From Lonicera japonica (Eukaryota > Streptophyta > Magnoliopsida > Dipsacales > Caprifoliaceae): 64,000 bases of DNA. Position 1 is the stretch's first letter; each line of letters begins with the position of its first letter. Where the stretch lies: assembly GCA_021464415.1 (NCBI GenBank), contig CM038471.1:27935234-27999233 (forward strand). Reading direction: 5' to 3'. The notes beneath the pieces are model-generated. The model was not told the DNA's origin. It saw nothing but the letters and a program-made list of their open reading frames with translations, and did not search any database. This document shows positions 58,828 to 64,000 of the stretch, piece after piece. A program made the translations under genes and the position numbers.

Positions 58828-61800
58828 CTATTGATAATACTTCTTCAGTCGGTCCATGTTGACTGGTGAATGCAGTAATTGTCCGTCTAAGTCAGCGAGT
58901 ATAGCGGCACCCCCCGTATCAATCTCTTTGACGATATATGGCCCTGTCCACTTCTGCCCGAACTTACCCCTTGGATCTCTGGCTGGCTCTCGAATTTCTT
59001 TCAATACGATGTCGTTCTCATTGATACCCCGAGTCTTCACTTTCTGGTTAAATGCTCGAGCGATTCTTTTCTGATACTTTTGGTGGTGGTATGCGGCTTT
59101 TAATCTCTACTCATCCAGTAGGGCTAGCTCGTTATGACGTGCCTGGACCCATTCCAGTTCATTGACTTGATTCTCTAGCATTATCCTGAGAGAGGGGACC
59201 TCTAACTCAACAGGGAGGACTGCTTCCATCCCGTATGTAAGAGAAAACGGGGTTGCCCCGGTGGAGACCCTCTCGGTGGTGCGGTATCCCTATAATGCAT
59301 ATGGTAATTTCTCTGGCCAGTCCCGGCAGGTGTCGATCATCTTGCTTAGGATATTTTTCAGATTCTTGTTTGCGGCCTCGACTGCCCCATTGGTTTGCGG
59401 CCTATATGGCGAGGATATGTGTCGGGTAATACCGTATTCCTTTATGACAGAATTAGCCTCTCCCTCGAAGTGAGTGCCGTTGTTCGAGATGATCTCGTGT
59501 GGGACCCCATACCGACAGATGATATTCCGTCGGATGAATCGGGCAACTTTTCTGGCGTCAAGGGCTTGGAAAGACTCGACTTCCACCTATTTGGTGAAGT
59601 AGTCAATGGCCACTAGTATGAATTCATGGCCGTTGCTGGCTTTGGGTGAAATCTTCCCGATGATGTCAATCTCCCAAGTCGCAAAAGGCCAAGGAGCAGT
59701 CATGTTGTACAACTCTTTCGGAGGAAGTTTCTGAGATTTAGCATAAATTTGGCACTTGTGGTAATGGCATACGTGATTAACGCAGTCGTTCTGCAGGGTA
59801 GACCAGTAATAGCCTTGTTTAATGATCTTACGGGCAAGTGTATGGCCGCTCATGTGAAGTCCACAATCGCCCCCATGTATCTGATCCATCACTTTGACGG
59901 ATTCTTCTTTTGCGAGACATTGGAGATGGGTCCCGTCGTAGTTCCTTTTATACAGCCTGCCGGCACAAAGTATGAACCCTGATGCTAATCTCCTGAGTGT
60001 GACCCGTGTTTTCTTGTCTGTTTGCTCAGGATATTGGTGATTTTTCAACAGGTTCCAGATATCATAAAACCAAGTGGTTGAGTCCCTTTCTTCTTTATTC
60101 TTTACCTCAAGAGTCATGCAGTGTGCTGGTCCTGACCTCTTTTGTACTGTAAGGGTTATTTCTTCCATCCCCTCTAGGATATCGATCATAGAGGCCAGGG
60201 TTGCTAGTGTGTCAGCAAAACTATTCTGTGACCTGGGGACATAGTACAACTCTGCATGCTCAAACCTTCCCGCGACATCCTCCAGTCGGGCAAGGTAAGG
60301 GACTAATTTCTCATCTCTGATCTTCCATTCTTTTAGAACTTGGTGGACCACTAGTGCCGAATCTTCGTATACCTGTATTCTTTTTATACCCCTTTTGAGT
60401 GCGATCTCCAACCCGATTATGCAGGCCTCATATTCGGCCGTGTTGTTGGTGCAGAAGAAATCTAGGCGATACGATACCGGGGAGTGAGTTTGGTCTGGAG
60501 AGATTAACAAGGTGCCTATCCCGTTTCCGTTTCGGTTGGCGGCCCCGTCAAAATACAATTTCCAGTCTTCATTGACCTCGACATTCATGATAGTTTCATC
60601 TGGAAACTCGGCTTTTTCTAGCATATCCCCTAATATCGGATTGTGGGCCAGGTAATCAGCTATGATCTTGCCTTTGACTGCTTTCTGGGTCATGTAGGTG
60701 ATGTCAAATTCGGAGAGCATGAATAACCACTTTGCCATACGGTTCGAGAGAGCTGGTTTCTCGAAGAGGTATTTTAACGGATCAATACGTGATGCCAGGA
60801 TGACCGAAAAAACCAGCATGTAGTGTCGTAATTTCTGTGTTACCCAGACGAGAGTGGTGCATGATTTCTCCAATGGTGTGTATTTTATCTTAAACGGGGA
60901 CAGATTCTTGCTGATGTAGTAGATGGCCTGTTCTTTCCATGTATCGGTCAGATGTTGGGCTAGCATGGCTCCTGCAGCTGAATCAATGACGGTCAGGTAT
61001 AAAATTAGTGGTAGTCCGGTTTGTGGCGGGGCTAACACTGGGGGTTTGGAGAGGTAGTCTTTTATTCTGTCAAAAGCTTCCTGGCACTGATCGTCCCATT
61101 TTCCTGGTGAAGACTTCTTCAGGAGTTTGAAGATGGGTTCACAAGTCTGCGTGAGTTGAGAAATGAACCTGCTAATGTACTGCAAATTACCCAAGAATCC
61201 TCGGACTTCTTTCTCGGTACGAGGTTCGGGCATGTCTCAGATGGCTCGAACTTTGGCAGGGTCTACCTCAATTCCCTTTTTACTGACGACGTACCCCATG
61301 AGTTTTCCTTTGGTTACCCCGAACACACATTTCTGTGGATTATGTCTCATCTGATACTGGCGGAGCAGGTCAAAGAAGGCTCATAAGGCTGGTACTTGGC
61401 CTTCCCTCTCTTTTGACTTGATTATCGTGTCATCCACATACACCTCTACTTCTTTGTGAATCATGTCGTGGAAGATAGCTGTTGCTGCTCTCTGATATGT
61501 TGCTCTGGCATTCTTCAGCCCGAATGGCATAACGGTGTAGCAGTAGGTCCCCCATGGTGTGATAAATGCAGTTTTCTCTTGGTGATCTGGGTGCATCTTG
61601 ATCTGGTTATACCCGGCGAAGCCGTCGATGAATGATTTCAAGGCATGGCTAGCGGTATTATCTACCATTAAATCAATGTTGGGCAATGGGAAATCGTCTT
61701 TTGGGCAAGCTTTATTGAGATCTCTGTAATATACGCACATGCGGACTTTCCCATTTGCCTTTGGAACGGGCACAAGTTGGCTAACCATGAAGGGTACTCG

Positions 61801-64000
61801 ATCACCCGTAAAAACCCCACACTCAGTTGTTTCATCACTTCCTCTTTTACTTTCAGGGACCATTCTGGCGTAAGTTTTCTCAACTTCTGCTTGACGGGCC
61901 TAAATTTTGGCTTGGTGTGTATCTCGTGCATGACTATCTGGCTGTTCAAACCTGGCATATCTGCATAGGACCAGGCGAAGACATCCACATACTCTTTCAG
62001 AGTTTGTGTGAATTCTTCTTTTTCTGTCTCACTTAGACTTGCCCCCAATACGGACCTCTTTTCTTTCCTCTTCTGTCCCGAGGTTAATCCCAAGATTGTC
62101 TCCTTTCTCGCTCTGTATACACTGCTCCTCCTGTTCAGGGTGTTCATTTAGTCTTTTCAACTTCATATAAGCAATTACAGAATTAAAATCAACAGGATAA
62201 CGCAAAACAGAGTTTTCTTCATTGATAATAGTGCTTATAGGTACAAGTTTAAAAAGTAAATCTAGGAGTGATTCCTCCCTAGCCTTACCCTCACTCTTAT
62301 CTCTCACCCTTACAATTTCACTATTTTCCCCTTTTTCTTGGTAGTCCGGATTAGCGTGTATCAAGTGTACAGGGTCGTCTCTTGGCTCGTTATCCCCCAG
62401 AGCCATGACGTCGAAGAGATCTCTGATCATTTCTTCCTTTTCATCTTTTTCGTCTTCATTTTCTTCCTTCGGCCCGATTGTCAATTTGGTAAAAAATTTG
62501 TGCATGACGTTTTCCCTGATATAAAGGTCCTCTTCATAGAAGATTTCCCATCCTGGAAGGTTCTCTCCGTCGATGTTTCTCCAAGGCTCTTGAAAGCCGC
62601 AAAAGGGGAAGTCCCCTCCTTCTTTGACGAAAAACCCATTCAGAGAGCTAAAACTCGGATATTGATGCCCTCGGCTTTTTTTCTCTTGGTCGTCTTCTTC
62701 GGTGTGTTGGTACCCCAACCCTTCTTTTTCGTGCCTCGTCACTGGTTCTAGGGCTCGGAGTAACCCTGGCTGCCCCATTCCTAAACTGGATCCAGGTAAA
62801 TATTTCATCATTCTCAGCATATTTGTGATCTTGGTGCTGAGACCGGGGATATTGTCAGGGGGTAGATACTCGATTCTCTGGGTGGTGAGAGCTTGTACGT
62901 GAGGCTCGTAAGAAAAGCCTCCCAACTCTATACTTTGGCTGCCGATGCCCAAAACAGGTAATTCCAGATCTGCCAAGGTCCTCTCATGATCTCCTTGGAT
63001 GGTGATTATATTCCCTTCAAACGGTATTTTGATCTTCTGGTGTAAGGAGGAGGAGAGTGCTCCTATGTCGTGTAGCCATGCTCTTCCCAACAGGAGGTTA
63101 AAACTGGAGGGAATGTCTATGATTTGAAAGTCGGCCAAAAAGTTTTCGGGACCAACCATGAGATCTAGTTTTAGGGAACCCAGAACGGCCCTTCTGGTGT
63201 TTTCATAGGCTTTAACAGTCACAGCTGATGGGGAAAGTTCTGAGTCTAAGATACCCAGACATCTGGCGGTCTTCAGGGGGCAGACATTTATGGTTGACCC
63301 GTTGTCGATGAGGACTTGCAGCAGGATTTTCTCTTGGGTTCGGACAGTGATATGGAGGGCCAGACTGTGTTTTTTTCCCAATGGGGATAAGTCTTCATTT
63401 TAAAATGATAGACTTCTTTGGACTGTAAGTGACCCGATCATGTTTGGTAGTTGCTCGAGCGTGGAGTCTGGTGATATGACGGCCTCGTCTAGGAGCTTGA
63501 TAAAAGCGGTCCTGTGAGGCTTGGAGGCGACCAAGAGGCCCCAAATGGTGATGTGTGCCTGAGTTTTCTTTAACTGCTCTAGTACTCGATCTTCTCCTAT
63601 TTCCTTAGGAGGTGGTGATTTCTCGGCATCAATTGGTGGTGGCTAGTACACCCTCCCTGAACGGGTGATCTGTTGTATCCAAAGTGATGCCGGGTCTTAC
63701 CTCTCTGAGATTTCCAATGACTCTGGCTCTGTTGACCAACTGAAAGCTCCGGGGGAGGTTTCTGTCATACAGATTGTCTCATTGGGAAGGCCTCAGGGCT
63801 TCCAGGGTTGTTTCTTCTTATCCTGGGTCTATCCTATCCCATATTTTCTGGGATTGGTTTTAATTGTGAGTGGTTGTGGGATCCCCTAATTTGTCTTTCC
63901 TAAACACTGGCCGGGTAGGAAGTTCATTTTAGCCATCCATTGGTCAATTATCGGATTAAGGCATGGGGTAACTTGAGCTTTTCTTGGCAACACAACGGGG
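58828..64000 (-). pseudogene. gag-pol: gag-pol of element F (dual RNase H)
   Basis: The minus-strand polyprotein enters from beyond the window. The order is: gag end/linker with KKTQAHITIWGLL (about 63560); protease with VLIDNGSTINV (63312-63280) and GRAWLHDIGA; linker VDVFAWSYADMPG; reverse transcriptase with FIDGFAGYNQI and YVDD (61440-61429); gypsy RNase H; a second RNase H with LYFDGAANRNG, TAEYEA and VYEDSALV; integrase zinc finger; and a core with WEIDIIG, NNGTHFE (Asn where the catalytic Asp is expected) and PQTNGAVEAANK. It ends with WTGPYIV and LKKYYQ. Breaks: TAA near 63400, a frameshift near 61790, TGA at 61383 and 61236, TAG near 59589, 59292 and 59109. The second RNase H defines the Tat lineage. 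Confidence 0.88.

Larger units (their letters stand above)
48522..64000 (-). mobile_element. element F: Tat-lineage Ty3/gypsy with antisense genes
   Basis: A large minus-strand element of which at least 15.5 kb is in view. From right to left: gag-pol (64000-58828); an 8.7-kb 3' region carrying two genes on the opposite strand (DUF7745-like 57347-58603 and PMD 51976-56900), a minisatellite in a PMD intron and another tandem repeat; a polypurine tract; and the 3' LTR (48522-50096). Two RNase H domains and a GRAWLHDIGA..SSLHQKIK protease type place it in the Tat/Ogre lineage, where extra antisense ORFs, including PMD, have been described. It inserted in element D; CAATC (48517-48521) is the candidate target-site duplication. 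The 5' LTR lies outside the window. Confidence 0.85.

Overview
This is nuclear DNA of a flowering plant, most likely a eudicot. It is AT-rich, carries one intron-containing plant transcription-factor-like gene, and is otherwise filled with nested LTR retrotransposons, miniature TRIM elements, SINE-like pieces and tandem repeats. There are no bacterial, organellar, rRNA or tRNA genes. Species cannot be told from the sequence alone.

Layout. 1-14570: AT-rich intergenic DNA with a TRIM-like element (1195-1790) directly upstream of a divergent two-exon NAC-like gene (1891-2613), SINE-like pieces, a truncated LTR (5540-6554), a tandem array split by a 2-kb insertion (6730-10290) that itself holds a complete TRIM (7282-7793), a second tandem array (10300-10935) and a solo LTR with perfect target-site duplication (11923-13575). 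14571-33792: element A, an Athila-like Ty3/gypsy element with paired 1.72-kb LTRs and TSD ACAAG, interrupted by element B (17603-26427, minus strand, TSD ATGCT), a related element with highly abnormal ends. 33798-41686: intergenic DNA with a local duplication, a decayed gypsy protease region and a possible older viral-like remnant. 41687-48521: element D, a sister of A, cut inside its integrase by element F. 48522-64000: element F, a very large Tat-lineage Ty3/gypsy element on the minus strand that runs out of the window. Nesting gives a relative order: B inserted after A, F after D.

Element F is the most unusual object. Its pol (dual RNase H, minus strand) is followed by an 8.7-kb 3' region with two genes on the opposite strand: a spliced plant-mobile-domain (PMD) gene and a DUF7745-like gene, each with its own TATA box. 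Both antisense promoters and the element's LTR promoter carry copies of the same palindrome, TGTCGCGCGACA, just upstream of TATA. This suggests one shared regulatory input for sense and antisense transcription. An unrelated family here (B, the solo LTR and relatives) has a different palindrome array, CCATGATCGATCATGG, spaced by about 21 and 43 bp. All retroelement reading frames are broken, so none of these copies looks autonomous now.
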